A DNA stretch of 64,000 bases, taken from contig JBAIAA010000746.1 of the NCBI GenBank assembly GCA_037893245.1, positions 248,001-312,000 on the forward strand, read 5' to 3'. The notes beneath the pieces were generated by a model. It worked only from the letters and a program-made list of their open reading frames with translations. It had not been told where the DNA came from and ran no database searches. Source of the DNA: Crossaster papposus (taxonomy: Eukaryota > Echinodermata > Asteroidea > Velatida > Solasteridae). Positions 1 to 11,893 of the stretch are shown here, in pieces. The position numbers were made by a program, and so were the translations under genes. How positions within the stretch are numbered: position 1 is the stretch's first letter; every line of letters starts with the position of its first letter.

Positions 1-59
1 TTCTTAATAATTTGGTAGTAAATATTTTTGATATCTGCAAATGGTGTATCCTACCTTTA
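1..59 (+). repeat. TTAA-flanked MITE family A, right end only
   Basis: The sequence AATGGTGTATCCTACCT followed by TTAA is the conserved terminus of the family seen in full at 56317-56656. The rest is cut by the window edge. Confidence 0.8.
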
Positions 60-1339
60 ATGTTATCCGATGAATACCACCGGGTAGGTTTAATAGCGCA
101 CCGGATAAGTGAGACCGTTACACCGGAATGAAGGGTGGTAAATAATGGTATTTTGCCATTAGGGTAAGGTGTACTTTTGTCTTGCATATCATGTTTTTAA
201 TAGAACTGTAAGTATGGATGCATGTAAAATCCAGGATGACGTTTACTAAGAGTGTATAGTTTCTCAGGCATTAATGTTAACACAATAGCCCGATGTTTAT
301 TGAAGAGGTCACCCAATGTTTACCGCATGACATTGCAGATTTAAGTGGGAGTCACCGCTCAACGCTCGCTATTATGCCGACAATATTATACGAATGGTTT
401 TCGACCAAAAGACCGTGAAGTTCGCAGTATCGGCCATTTCAGTCGTGGAAGATAACGCGTCGAAAGACTGGGAAAGATTATACGGTGCAGTGGATTTTAC
501 CTCGGAAGCCAGAGTCGAAAAATGAGCATGAAAGTGCTAGTCATGATACGTACATTTACAAATGCGTACGATCCGCAGATGTGACCCCGCTTTCTCCCAT
601 GATACACTGCGGTAAACAGTGCGTATTAAAACGCCATCATATGCATTGTGTGAGAAATGGTGTTTTTTTGGGTGCTCATTTTTTAAGGTCGTAGTGGCGC
701 TCATCAGGTGAAGCGAACTATTACGTCATACCGGAGAGATTTCCCAGGGGTCATTGCGCCACCTGCGCCGCAAGCAAGGTAAAAATGAACCATAACAAAT
801 TCCTCTAAAAATCTTATGAAAGATTTGTTTTAAGGTTTTGACAATTTTTTCTCCCATAGCTAATAGAAATTTGTCAAGATGTCATACCATGGTCATACTT
901 ACGTCATGCGCCATTGTTCTGGTTCACGCGTCGTCTAAAGCTTAGACGTATGCAGTACAAGGTGGTCGTGGCTATATGAATGTATGTTCACCGTCGTCAG
1001 CGTCAAAGAATGCGGTACAGGGATTTTGAGGACCGGGTTTTCTCTTTCCGACAATGAGCGAACCACGTTGCAACTTGACAGAACATTTCCCCTACCTTTC
1101 TTCAATAATTTAGACAGTCATGCATGTTTTATACATCTTAACATTAATTTATCATCCATATTTAGGGCCGTTTCATGGTTCAAGTCTTATAGAAAAAACA
1201 AAATATTATATAGAAAACAAAATTACCCACACGTAAGTCCTATACCCATTGGCTCGATTGTGGCCGAAAGTTGAATCTTTACCTTTATACGCGAGAATTA
1301 CATGGTCTATACATACACAGGACGCCAGCTTACTGGGCT
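60..1339. other. no gene recognised
   Basis: Apart from the end of a TTAA-flanked element at bases 1-59, I see no exon, RNA gene or repeat that I can name. Short open frames here have no protein-like pattern. An upstream TEX26 exon could be hidden here but was not found. Confidence 0.5.
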
Positions 1340-1800
1340 GAGAAAATCTAAATACTTTCATTTGTAATTTACATTTGTCACCAACTCTCACATTCAATTT
1401 CGTCCGAGAAAAAAACAATCCCACGCTTTTAAACCAATTCAATTTCAACATTTGGTCACCTCTTTTAAACGCGGGTTTAAAATATTCTCAAGGGGTTGAG
1501 AATATTTGTCATAAAATACAGACCAAATTCGTCTCAATGCAAAACTTATGTTAAATAAATTAGTCTGATGTGTGCTTGCGTCAAGCACATATTAGACTAA
1601 TTTATTTTGCATAAGTTTCAAATTGATTGATATCAAACGAATTTGATCTGCGAATGCTTGACGAATTGAATCTGTGACCAACATTTAAAATTGAATGGTA
1701 AATGACTATAAATTGGTCAAAATGTGTGTGATTCTCGGACGAAATCGAATGTAAGAGTTGGTGAATTTAAATGAAAAGTGTTTTAAAATATCTATGAAAA
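1340..1800. repeat. palindromic MITE-like element
   Basis: The segment 1353-1460 and the reverse complement of about 1670-1790 share the series CACCAACTCT, ATTCGATTTCGTCCGAGAA and ATGTTGGTCAC. At the centre is a tight hairpin around AAATAAATTAGTCT (1550-1615). This is a non-coding inverted-repeat element. Confidence 0.7.
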
Positions 1801-1919
1801 TCTATATTAAATATTACATTATTTTAGTTAGTCCACATTTTATTTGCAATACGCCTAGTACACATCTGTAAAGGGGTGCAAGTCAACTAGTCTGATTTCC
1901 AAACCTAATAATTTATACC

Positions 1920-2084
1920 CAGCACGATATGTGGCAGAGGGGTACCCCCTCTTATCCCTATACTTTATACGCACTCAACACTATTGTAACCTAACCCATC
2001 CCCCATTAAAAGGAATTCCTGAGATTCCGGGGACACAATGGTCAACACAAAAGAGGGGGGGTTTTCTCTGCCACATATCGTGCT
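1920..2084. repeat. short inverted-repeat element, GATATGTGGCAGAGG ends, copy 1
   Basis: The ends AGCACGATATGTGGCAGAGG and CCTCTGCCACATATCGTGCT (here with a small change) are inverted copies 165 bp apart. A second copy is at 3744-3920. Non-coding. Confidence 0.8.
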
Positions 2085-2261
2085 TCACATGTAATAATTC
2101 CCTGACATAGTACTCTGTTTCTTCCTAAGGAAGTCAAGGAACCAGACTGCCAGCATCTGTGCGGGAAAAACTTTAAAACAGGTCATACGTCAGCCGTCAT
2201 ATTTGAAAAACAAACGTAGCAACTAACAATTTACAATTTCTGCTAAGGCCAAGCTCTACAG

Positions 2262-2413
2262 ATGGTCTATACAAGGCTTCATACGAACGGAACGGACCAA
2301 TAGGAACGCCCACCTACAACAAAGAGTTTTACAACAAGGGGTACTGTCGACCAGAACTTATACGATCGGGCACGTCATCGGGGGACAGGCGCAATAATCC
2401 ACACCCATTTGAG
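2262..2413 (+). CDS. TEX26: TEX26-like exon a
   Basis: The reading frame contains TYNKEFYNKG and an RSGTSSGDRRNN stretch and ends in GAG just before GTACGT, so the donor is phase 0. The acceptor is uncertain: CTCTACAG ending at 2261 gives the start used here, while CTGCTAAG ending at 2247 would add 14 bases and has the better pyrimidine tract. Confidence 0.65.
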
Positions 2414-5400
2414 GTACGTAAACAGCCGTATAATCTCACAATACCCCTATACGGAATCACACACAAAACTTTAGGAACATTTCTTTCCGATCTTGTCATG
2501 TGATCTATAAGTTAAACTTATAATACACAAATCAGCGTGAACACAAAACTAAACACACACATGCAACAGTCGTTGGTTCTAGTATTCCACGTAAATAAAA
2601 TATTTCGATTAACAATGCAGCCAGCGCATCCATAAACATAGAACAGTCGTCGAATTAGCTGCTCTATTGTGTTACGCGCGGCACGTGGTGATTCATTGCT
2701 TATATACAACACAATATCTAACTGTGACGGGTGCTGTGATGGCCGAGTGGTTAAGGCGTTGGACTTGAAATCCAATGGGATCTTCCCGCGCAGGTTCGAA
2801 CCCTGCTCGCAGCGATATTTTTTCCCCGTCATTTTACTTTTTAGAAAGTACCTGTTAATTGTTTCTGTCCACAAAATTGATTACTGATGTTCTTTTTCCT
2901 TTTCTTTGTTCATTTTTATTAATGATGTCATTTTAAATTTCCGTTACATACAGTGTGAACGTCATTTCGCATTACGTTTTCATTTGTTAATCATCAAAAT
3001 AATTCATTATAATTTCGTGGGCTACCACGGCGCATTTTCTTTATAGAAAGCCACATTATCTCTTCAAACCCCGAACGGACATTGATCATTACATTTATTC
3101 AGCTTGAACATTGTTAGTTTTGCTGGTAAGATAGCGAAAAAACGTGTCGGCAGTTTGGAGAATTAGAGATAGTTAAAGAAATGGATTTTAAAGAAAATAA
3201 TTTTCAGAATTGGATGGATTATATTGTATAGCAAAAGCCGTTTTTCTTGCTTTCCTCGGCATCCATGATTGTAAAATTTGCAGTTAAACGATATATTTAC
3301 TATAAAATACAACCCCCCAAATCCACCCATTCTCGATAATTCAAGCAATTACCAATGGTGTATCCTACCTTTAAAATATTACAGTATAGTGCTGTAATTT
3401 TTTACAAGAAAAAATCGTTACAGTCATAATACCATAATATTTGACGTTTTTTCCTTATCCAGTCTTTCATGGTCTGGCGGTTCCCTAAGCACGTGCCCAA
3501 GGATCAACAGATCTACCCCGGGGAGATCACGGATCAGATGATGGAAGAAATACTACGGGACAAGTGCAAGTCGACATACCAAAGCGACTTCCTGGGCGTG
3601 CCCCAAGGTATTTACGCCAAAAGGTACCCGCTAGCGCTGCGGATGACGGGTATACACGACTGACATGTATGGCATACACGCGGTGGACGTGAATATACGT
3701 CGACGTTGCCAAGCATGCTTCGTTGACGCGGTGGACATGTATAGATATGTGGCAGAGGGGTACCCCCCTCTTATCCCTATACCTTATACACACTCAACGC
3801 TATTGTAACCTAACCCACCCCCCCTTGAAACCTAAAAGGAATTCCTGAGATTACGGGAACACAATGGTCAACACAAAAGAGGGGGGGGGGGGGGGGGGTT
3901 CCTCTGCCACATATCGTGCTTCATATGCATGTATACACTATATCATGGTATCACGCTTCAGTGGTTAGGCCTATTCAACACCCTAGTTCCATTGTCTTTA
4001 TTGAATTCAAACTGCCGAGGATTATCAGCTGCGTCCAATAATTTATTGACATTCAAATTTCAGAACTATTGTTTCTTAGTCTCCTTTGAAATTCTTGAAG
4101 GGGTACCTTTCAGCTGGGCTTGCAAATATTTTGTATAATATTACCGCATTGTCCCCGGCCCTGTGCATGTGTGTATTTTCACGGATGACATGTATGTACA
4201 TGTACACGCGCCAAATTGTATTGCGGGTAGCGGTTGGCGTAATACCACACGCCCTGACTGCAGAAAGAAAAAATGCTCTAGGCGACAGAATGTTGGAAAA
4301 AAACATGTTAATAACGGTGCTAATAAACTAAGTGTTTGCATCTTGTAGTAGTTGTATTATCAAAACAAGAATATTTTACTATGTGGAGAGGATTAAATTA
4401 GCGAAAGCCCAAAGTTCAACTTTGCTGACCCACAGCTTCGAGATCCAATCGAGCTTGTTTAAAAGGCGTTTGTGAGATTTGACATCATTGCCAAATGACG
4501 CGTTTCCCGAAAAATAATGTTGTCTCCGTAAAAGACGGTTTTTAATTCTCTCGGAAAGATTTTCTTGCTATAGGCCCAATTTAAAAGCATCTATTACGAG
4601 GTCGGAGGTTCTCACACTTTTGTGCACATACATTCATCATCTCGAAGCCATAACGACGTTGAACTGATCGTTGGGAAGGTGTTACAATAAAATTTATAAC
4701 ACCTCACTCACAGATTCTGTGTCTTGATTGGCCGAGAGCGCGTCACGTGTCACTTGCTATTTTTACTATTTTTTACTTGCGCTCCAAAAAGACTATACCA
4801 CGCAGCCTCGTTCTGAAAAAGTATTATGCGCATAGCAACACACGTACTATGCGCATAGCAACGAAAGCGTGACTGAAACCCAGACGTGTGTTTCGGTGCA
4901 TTGCGTAAACATTGCTCAATCACCCTCGCACCCGTTCATCAAGGCAACAAAGTACACGTATGATCGAGAGACGTATAATTCGGAGATTTTTTTTCATTAC
5001 TATACTTTCAGGAAGCTTAAAATGTGCAGAATCTGTGAGTGAGGTGTTATAAAACAAATATTGACTGCTTTATTTCGCGGTATAGTAAAATATCACCTCG
5101 GGAGGCTAGTTTTACTATACCACTCAAAGCAGTCAATATTTGTATACTATACAACAACACAGGAATTATGTTCCTATTATAACTTGCTTATAGCATACCA
5201 CCTCAGTTTGAATCATAGTAAAAAATTGTGTCATGTTTTCTCTCTATCTGCCATCGTTTTGACAGGTTATCACATGCAATCAGCATTTGAGAATTACGTG
5301 GACTGGCGGGAGAAGGTCCCATACAGTCTCGGCTCTTCCATGCGCTTCTCTTATCAGTGTCCCAAGCAACAGGACACCCTCCGGGGAAACAACAGCCGAT

Positions 5401-8275
5401 ATGGGTGCAATAAGGACAAGCACTGCACAGCGTCAGGAATTGGTAGGCCTATTAACAATTTTCTTTTTCAAATTCAATATAGAATTCTCAAGTATAAAGT
5501 TCGTTGGTAATTTTCTATCTGGTTGTTATTGGTTTTGTTTGTTTGTTTGTTTTGTTTCAAAATTATTAATCAGGTCGCAAAATTGTTATTATGTTGCAAG
5601 AAATAAATGTTGTTTGTACTCGGATTGCGAAGAATATTTACCAGAACCATGCACAATCTGCGTTCAGGGCGCGTTCTTATCCAGCAAATTGCAGCTACTC
5701 GCTACATACCATGCGCGCACTATTTGCAGAAAAAGTGCGTCTCTGAGACGCATCTTTGGAAATGATATTATTTCAAGTGTTAGTTTCTTCAAAATGCCAG
5801 AAGGAATAATTTCAAAAGGAGTTTAGAATCATTAATATCTTTAAAAAAAGCTTTTCAACAATATTTCGGTTGGTTACTTTTTGAATAGCTGCAAAACGTA
5901 TATTCCATCACCTTTAAATGAAACAGAGGGAAATGACTGTTAATCGTCCTCTTCCAGTTTTCTAAGCGTTGATTAAAATGACATGACGTGAAACATGCTG
6001 CAAATATATTAATAAAAATACTACATGTACATTTGCATGTACATGAACTTTTTGTAATAGAAACAAACAATTCCATTCTGTAATATATATATAAATATAA
6101 GTGTAAAAATATATAGACAATCAATCTATAGCTGGTCGACAATTATTGAAGGTATAGTACAGCATTTGAAGCTGTCCAGAATGTTACCAACTAAATTATT
6201 ACTAAAAAGCCTATAGGCCCTACTTGTTGTAAAGATATTAATGACACTGGACTCCCTGTGAAATTATTCCTTTTGACATGCTGCCATTTTTAAGAAAGCA
6301 GTAAAAAAAGTCGTTTCTCAGAGACGGACTCTAGACATTTTTGTTAGTAGGCCTAGTTGTTGCTATAATAATCCGCGAATGGCGCGTCCAGGCGTCAGTG
6401 ACATAGTCGTTGCCAAAGATGACAGTTATCGGATACTGTGTACGTCGCGTGAAATCTTTTCAAGCAGTGCGTCCGAAAACGACACGACGGATTATAGAAC
6501 AGCTTCGTCACCGTTTAGACGAAGTGACACTTCTCCTAATAACCACAGCTGCAAAACCAAGTTTTGAGAAAATTGCCTTCAAAGTTGATCGATTTTGTTA
6601 ATCGCATTTTTGAGTACATTTCTCCCTCAGAATTGAAAAATATATATAGTATTTTAAACGCTATAGACCTAATTTTGCTGCTTCAAACGAAAAACAAACG
6701 CACAAATGACATGGCTAGTAATGCGCCGTATTTCTGGCCGCATGAGGGCGCTGTAAGACGCCATTTTCTGGGTACCCAACACGTTTATTGAAGTAGTTTT
6801 AGTAACTTTACTTTATCTATAAATTGAATATTAGAAAGAAAAACAATTTGGAGCTGAAAGAATATTTAAACACGTAAATTATCTACTAATTACTTTTAAT
6901 TATACATTGTACCCCCAAATATCGTGAGCACAGCGCCCTCTACGTTCAATAAGACGGCCTATTTGGTGATTGTTTCCAGTATGAAAAGGATACTCACAAT
7001 ATCCATTTTTCTTTTTCTTCCTCTGTCAGTCCCTCTGTCGTCCACTCACCAGAAGCATCTGAGGCGCCACACGACCTACGATCGTTTCTTTAACAAACCG
7101 TTCCGTCCCGGCACGGTGGAGGTATCAAAGGCGACAGACGCTGGGAAACTAGACGAGTATCTACAACTGGCATCCGAGAAAGGTAACGAGTCAGATTGGG
7201 GTGGGGGTTGGGAAATGTACAGGGTGTACCCCAAAAAACAACCCCCCAAAAAGTAGGATACACCATTTGCAGATATCGAAAAATAATAATACCGAATTAT
7301 TGAGAAATATATTACTTATTTGAAAGTAAATATTGATTGTAGGCATCCAGCAAAAAGATTGCGCTAGATATCCTGTAATTGTTCCGACAAATATAAATTT
7401 ATTATAAAAAAAACGGCGATCGCGAAAAAACAAGAACAACATAAGAACAACTGCCCGACGCCGTTTGAAAACAAACGCCGTTTGTCTAACTTTTTTTGGC
7501 CATCTATGATTGTAAAACGTCGGACAGGTCAGTTAAACGATATTTACAATAAAATACAACTCCCCAAATCTACCCATATATTATAATTCAAGCAATTACC
7601 AATGGTGTATCTTATAACTATCCTATGTATCCTATTTAGACCTGGGCCCAGAGAGTGACCATCATTTTAGGGGTGTTTTTGGGGAGGGGGGTAAAACAAA
7701 AATTGAGTAGGTCAACCTTAGTAAATTTAAAAGAAAAGTGCCCTAGAACTAGAAGTCTTAATCTTTAATTTCAAGTGAAAAACACATTGCTACTGCTCCT
7801 GAGCGTCGCTAGGCAGCGCTGTTTCTGTCCTATTTTGTATTGTTTCCTAAGTTCAACACAATCAAGTTCTAATCAATGTGGTGTTTTCTGCGGTTCTTGT
7901 GACGAATTTGTTCTCTTATAATTAAGTACGCATGTGCAGACATAGTGAAGATCGTTGCATGCATTCTCCGGATTTACCTGATGCGCATGCGCTTTCGAGC
8001 AAATGGGGCAATCTCACAATACTTCCTGGTGAATATACATGTACATGACTCTATACATGACTCAACATTTACTCGCGTAAAAACTCGCCTGTTATTTTTG
8101 TTTTAATTCAGAGCGCGACGTCCTGGTAAAAATGCTGGAATCTCTGGCCAAAAGTGTACAACCGAGGCCGCCCTCAGCGTCGGGATCTCGACTAAAGTCG
8201 TCTGGCACCTCGAGGAAACCACCCAATCTTTCCTGCCCCCAGTCCTGGATCTCCAAATGGAACGGGCCAATGTAG
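2262..8275 (+). CDS. TEX26: TEX26-like protein, C-terminal five exons (partial gene)
   Basis: Five exons (2262-2413, 3463-3607, 5266-5442, 7030-7182, 8112-8275) join with matching phases 0, 1, 1, 1 into one reading frame of about 262 codons ending in TAG at 8273-8275. I compared it from memory with vertebrate TEX26 (testis-expressed 26). Its order of conserved blocks is the same: an acidic-aromatic block followed by a W-x-F-P segment, a YGC motif followed about a dozen residues later by a G-[IL]-VP segment, a TTY motif, and a final EYLQ helix rich in charged residues. TEX26 is a poorly studied protein of testis and probably sperm flagella; the molecular role is not known. No signal peptide or membrane segment is visible. 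The N-terminal exons were not found and are probably left of the window. Splice signals are GT-AG throughout. The family call is moderately firm; the exon chain itself is firm because four junctions agree in phase. Confidence 0.7.
2733..2814 (+). tRNA. tRNA-Ser (anticodon TGA)
   Basis: This 82-nt class II tRNA has a seven-pair acceptor stem (GCTGTGA with TCGCAGC, one G-T wobble) and discriminator G. The A box reads TGGCCGAGTGG and the B box GGTTCGAACCC. The anticodon arm is TTGGA, loop CTTGAAA, TCCAA, so the anticodon is TGA, reading UCA codons. A variable arm of serine type is present. A run of seven T bases follows within about five bases, a typical RNA polymerase III stop. The gene lies inside the first visible TEX26-like intron, on the same strand. 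It looks intact and functional; no intron is present in the anticodon loop. Confidence 0.95.
3225..3375 (-). repeat. TTAA-flanked MITE family A, partial
   Basis: It carries the family core (ATCCATGATTGTAAAA, CAATTACCAATGGTGTATCC) and ends CTACCT-TTAA. The other half is missing. Confidence 0.75.
3463..3607 (+). CDS. TEX26: TEX26-like exon b
   Basis: The acceptor is TTATCCAG at 3455-3462 and the donor is CCCCAAG followed by GTATTT at 3608. The 145 bases give 48 codons plus one base (phase 1 out). The frame begins SFMVWRFPKH and ends with a TYQSDF motif, matching the part of TEX26 that follows exon a. Confidence 0.75.
3744..3920. repeat. short inverted-repeat element, GATATGTGGCAGAGG ends, copy 2
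   Basis: This has the same ends and interior as 1920-2084, with an expanded run of about 20 G bases at 3879-3898. Confidence 0.8.
4694..5052. repeat. inverted-repeat element with 27-bp ends
   Basis: TTATAACACCTCACTCACAG at the left matches the reverse complement CTGTGAGTGAGGTGTTATAA at the right. Directly beside it, 5057-5147 forms a second hairpin around GACTGCTTT and AAAGCAGTC. Both lie in the TEX26-like intron. Confidence 0.75.
5266..5442 (+). CDS. TEX26: TEX26-like exon c
   Basis: The acceptor is GTTTTGACAG ending at 5265 and the donor is GGAATTG followed by GTAGGC at 5443. The exon is 2 + 174 + 1 bases, consistent with phase 1 on both sides. It carries the aromatic FENYVDW segment and the RYGC motif with the following ASGI. 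A second frame is open across it for 179 residues but has no support. Confidence 0.75.
5443..7029 (+). other. TEX26-like intron, nothing else recognised
   Basis: This 1.6-kb intron is AT-rich. It has two short hairpins around CTCAGAGACG (near 5745 and 6315) but no recognisable gene or named repeat. Confidence 0.5.
7030..7182 (+). CDS. TEX26: TEX26-like exon d
   Basis: The acceptor is CCTCTGTCAG ending at 7029, with a long TTTTTCTTCC pyrimidine tract. The donor is GAGAAAG followed by GTAACG at 7183. The 153 bases are phase 1 to phase 1. The frame reads VPLSSTHQKH, then the TTYDRFF motif and LDEYLQLASEK, which match the C-terminal region of TEX26. Confidence 0.75.
7250..7614 (-). repeat. TTAA-flanked MITE family A, near full length
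   Basis: GTAGGATACACCATTTGCAG at one end and ACCAATGGTGTATC at the other enclose the family interior, including GATATCCTGTAATTGTTC and GCGATCGC. It lies in the last TEX26-like intron. Confidence 0.85.
8112..8275 (+). CDS. TEX26: TEX26-like terminal exon
   Basis: The acceptor is TTTTAATTCAG ending at 8111. The exon completes a glutamate codon and runs 53 codons to TAG at 8273-8275. It starts RDVLVKMLES, continuing the final helix, and ends in a basic Ser/Pro-rich tail. I did not identify a polyadenylation signal with confidence. Confidence 0.75.
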
Positions 8276-8819
8276 CTAACCAGGCCCCCTCCCCCGACTG
8301 TTGCAATATTGTGTTTAAAATTGGTTTAAATGTTGTTTCTATTCGACAGCGAGTTTTACGGTTAATTAATTTAAATAATTGGTAGTTAAGTTTATAGCAA
8401 CATCTATTAAGAATCGATCAGAGTCCGTCACAGATGGGCTTGGGACAGGACAGAATGCAGGGTTCCCACAGAAATCAGAAAACCAAATTCCATGGTTTTT
8501 CAAGGACTTTTCAGGACTAAAATATGACAATTTACATGTCATTTAACGCCATTTGTTTCAGAGAGTATTACTGTGGTGCCACCGCAAACTACTTATCTTA
8601 TTGCCTTTTCGCCATGCAAGCCTTCAACTAGTATTACTGTTACTTTTAGGGACACTGATAAATCACTGATGAATCGCTTATGTTGTTCTAACCATTTATA
8701 TTGCACAAATAAACCACAAGGGAAACTGACTAGGTAAATTTGTATAAATTTCAAGTTACTTGTATAAATTTCAAAGTGACCAAAGGAATATTTAAGGCGG
8801 GACTCGAACGACCAACATA

Positions 8820-8915
8820 GGGCAAGATAGCTCATTTGGTTGAGCGCTGGTCCGGTTTTACGGAGGAAGTAACAGGTTCGAGTCCTGCCTTGCCAATAAA
8901 TTCCTTTGTTCACTT
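8820..8915 (+). repeat. tRNA-derived SINE
   Basis: GGGCAAGATAGCTCATTTGG resembles a tRNA A box region and CAGGTTCGAGTCCTG a B box. The anticodon stem is defective, so this is a SINE head rather than a tRNA gene. The tail TTCCTTTGTTCA recurs in other copies. Confidence 0.6.
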
Positions 8916-8997
8916 TTAAATTTAACCATTAATATGTGAGCTCTTGAAAATGAGTTTTAATTAATAATGGCCTCTGACAGCTATCCGATCCACCCAC

Positions 8998-9372
8998 TTT
9001 AAAGGTAGGATGCACCATTTGCAGACATCGTAAAACAAATTATACCGAATTAATGAGAAATATCTTACTTATTTGAAAGTAAATAATGTTTGTATGCATC
9101 CAGCAAAATGAGTGCGTTAGATATCCTGTAATTGTAACGAAATTTAAATTTTAATAAACATAAATTCACGGACGGCGATCGTGAAAAAACAAGACGACAT
9201 AAGAACCACTGCCCGACGCCGGTTGAAAACGAACGCCGTTTTCTTCCTTTTCTCAGCATCCATGGTTGTAAAACTTCGGACAGGTCACGATATTTGCTAT
9301 AAAATTCAACCCTCTAAATCTACCCATTCCTCATAAGTCAAGCAATTACCAATGGTGTATCTTACCTTTAAT
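8998..9372 (-). repeat. TTAA-flanked MITE family A, full length
   Basis: TTAA-AGGTAGGATGCACC starts the element and ATGGTGTATCTTACCT-TTAA ends it. It is inserted inside a larger element with CAGGGTTCCCACA ends. Confidence 0.88.
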
Positions 9373-9875
9373 AAAACAATTATGTACACAAATACTCCTT
9401 GCATGATCTTGATCATGACTATTCCATGACTTTTGTATTCGCAGTGGCTATCGTTACGGCAGTTGACGATCTGATTCCCCGACTTACCCATGAATTCAGC
9501 CTGGCAATAACAATACTCTGGACTTTTTACTCTTTGAACCCGACTATAAAATAGCCTGGTTCCTAGAGCGATATCTAAATATTATTGTCAAAGTCAGGCT
9601 TTTTATTAAAGTCGGGGAATTAAATCGCCAACTTTCGTAACAATAGCCACTGCGTTTTTTATTTCCCCAATTTTTACGACTTTTTCATGACTTTTTAAGA
9701 CTTTTCAAGGATTGTCCATTATTGTGGGAACCCTGAGTATAAATAATAACTTTCTCATTCGTTAGAAAACAAATAATTAGCAATTTCAGCCAAAACTTAA
9801 GCAGACTAGATGTACAGCAATACCTACATCAATATTTTTATCACTAATTTGTGTCTCAGCTATTTGTTAGATATA

Positions 9876-10242
9876 ATTCGGGCGATTCACAATGCAGTGC
9901 GCCACCAAGCGTTTGACTCAAAAGTGCCACTTTTAAACTTTACGGTCGACTTCTTCCGTGTATCATACTGTAGTGAAATTTCTATTCTTCATTGTTCACG
10001 CGAGGTTTAACACAAACGAAAATGTATCCGGCAGCGTTGTTAATTAAAACATTGTTATTTGCAGAAAAAAAATAAAACTTTAATCGTGCGCGTCCAAAAA
10101 GACGTAAAAACTGATGAGTTCATGCAAAATGAATACTGTTTTTAAAACCGATGTCGACTTTTCCCCATGATGCACTGCGGGGATAGCAGGATTTGCGCCT
10201 CCAACGGCAGCTTCTAGGTATTGTGAATCGCTCGAATTCTTT
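9876..10242. repeat. inverted-repeat element
   Basis: AATTCGGGCGATTCACAAT at the left and ATTGTGAATCGCTCGAATT at the right are near-perfect inverted copies 370 bp apart. Non-coding. Confidence 0.65.
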
Positions 10243-10799
10243 AGTTATAATACAATATAATAGTCGGGGTTTTGTTAGGCTTTTTTAAGCCGATAGACAA
10301 AACAACCGACTCATTTATATTTTTTTTAAATGCTAATATTTTTTTCACTGAATAAGCTTATACCAAAATAATAGAACAACAAAGGGCGTAGTGTTTAGAA
10401 ATTTCCAAAGTGTCGTTAAATTAATTTTAATTTTTTGTAATTTGTTTTTGTATCAAGAAAAAATATGGTGGCTGGTTCGCAAGACCAAGACTCCTAGCAA
10501 TTGCTCGTGTGTGCACTTAATAACGTATTCCTAAGTCTTTCATTTGCTAACATAATGTATTTTGTTTTGAACAATGTTAGATCACAAGCTGTGACATTGT
10601 TGACTTCCAGCATAAAATCATTAATGAGAAAAGAACTTGCAGCTTTCAACATATTTTCGTTTTTTGTGTGTTTCAATGTTATGATTTTATGATAATAGGT
10701 CTTTTATTCATTTTTGTGTGACAGCGCAACCTGTGATTCACGCCGTTGTTCTATGTTAAACACGGACTCGTTGGTAGTATTGTGCATGCCATATTCAGG

Positions 10800-11830
10800 C
10801 GCGGATCTAGAATTCTTTTAGACGGGGGTCACACGCAAAACTTTCAAATGCGAGCGCGAAGCGCGAAGCGCGAAGCACTTACGGCGTGGGGTCCGGGGCC
10901 CGCTTAAGGGCCCCGTGAAATTTTGGATTCGATATGCTTTGTGGTGCAATCTGAGGCGATTCTTGGCCTCTTTCCTCTTTCCTTTTGATTTTTTTAGCAA
11001 AGGTTTTAATAATGATATGGAGATAAAATGAAGAATTATGGAGATTTTAATGAAGAATATATATACAAATAAATATATACTATATATAAATTTATATATG
11101 AATGTGGGGCACACCCAAAACTGGAAAATGCGAGCGCGAAGCGTGGGGTCTGGGGCCCGCTTAATGGCCCCGAAAAATTTCGGACTCTATATGGTTTGTG
11201 GTGCAACCTGAGGCGATTTCTGGCCATTTCCCTCTGAGTTTTTTAGCAAAAATGTAAAATAAATATATGGAGATAAAATGGAGAATTTATGGAGATTATA
11301 ACAGAGAATATCTATCTATATATATATATATTATTGATAAACCATCATTAGCGCGACCGGTCCATAGAGACGCACGCAAAATTTTAGGTTTTTATTTGTA
11401 ACCTAACCCGTTTTTACCTAGAGCTTTTGCCACAAAATTAAAAACCATTAGGATAATGTACCCAAATCTATCGACATATTCAATAAAATTAAAAAAAAAA
11501 TTATCGAGTACTTGGGCGCTCGGACGACCGACAAACGGTCGTCCTAACGACGGTGGTCATCGCAATACTGTAAAATTACTCGAACGGTCGCTCTAAGCGC
11601 GCATAGTCAAAAATATAAATATATATTACATAATACATTTATTGATGAATGTGTGGCACCCCCTAAATTGGAAAATGTGAGCGCGGGGCGCGAAGCCTTT
11701 ACGGCGTGGGGTCCGGGGCCCGCTTAAGGGCCCCGTGAAATGTTGAATTCTATATGCTTTGTGGTGCAATCTAAGGCGATTCTTGGCCTCTTTCCTCAGA
11801 TTTTTTATCAAAAGTTTTAAAGATTAGGCC
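10800..11830. repeat. three imperfect tandem copies of a GCGCGAAGCGC repeat
   Basis: Units starting near 10830, 11107 and 11650 share CACACCCAAAACTGG-like starts, GAGCGCGAAGCG, GGCGTGGGGTCCGGGGCCCG, TTTGTGGTGCAA and a TATA-rich end. A partial inverted copy lies at 39030-39130. The start motif also caps both ends of the palindrome at 14656-16088. Confidence 0.7.
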
Positions 11831-11893
11831 TACTCTTTTTTGTAGAGCCGGTCACATTAATGAGTAACCAAACAATAGCTCACTGACACTCAC

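Larger units (their letters stand above)
8457..9736. repeat. CAGGGTTCCCACA-ended element containing nested insertions
   Basis: CAGGGTTCCCACA near 8458 and TGTGGGAACCCTG near 9736 are inverted ends. Interior sequence is rich in CATGACTTTTCC-like blocks and is interrupted by a tRNA-like SINE (8820) and a family A MITE (8998). Related blocks recur at 62.59-63.32 kb. Confidence 0.6.

Noticed and set aside
5287-5826. A 179-codon frame overlapping TEX26-like exon c
   Set aside because: It is a different frame of that exon and continues into the intron past a good donor; it lacks family features.
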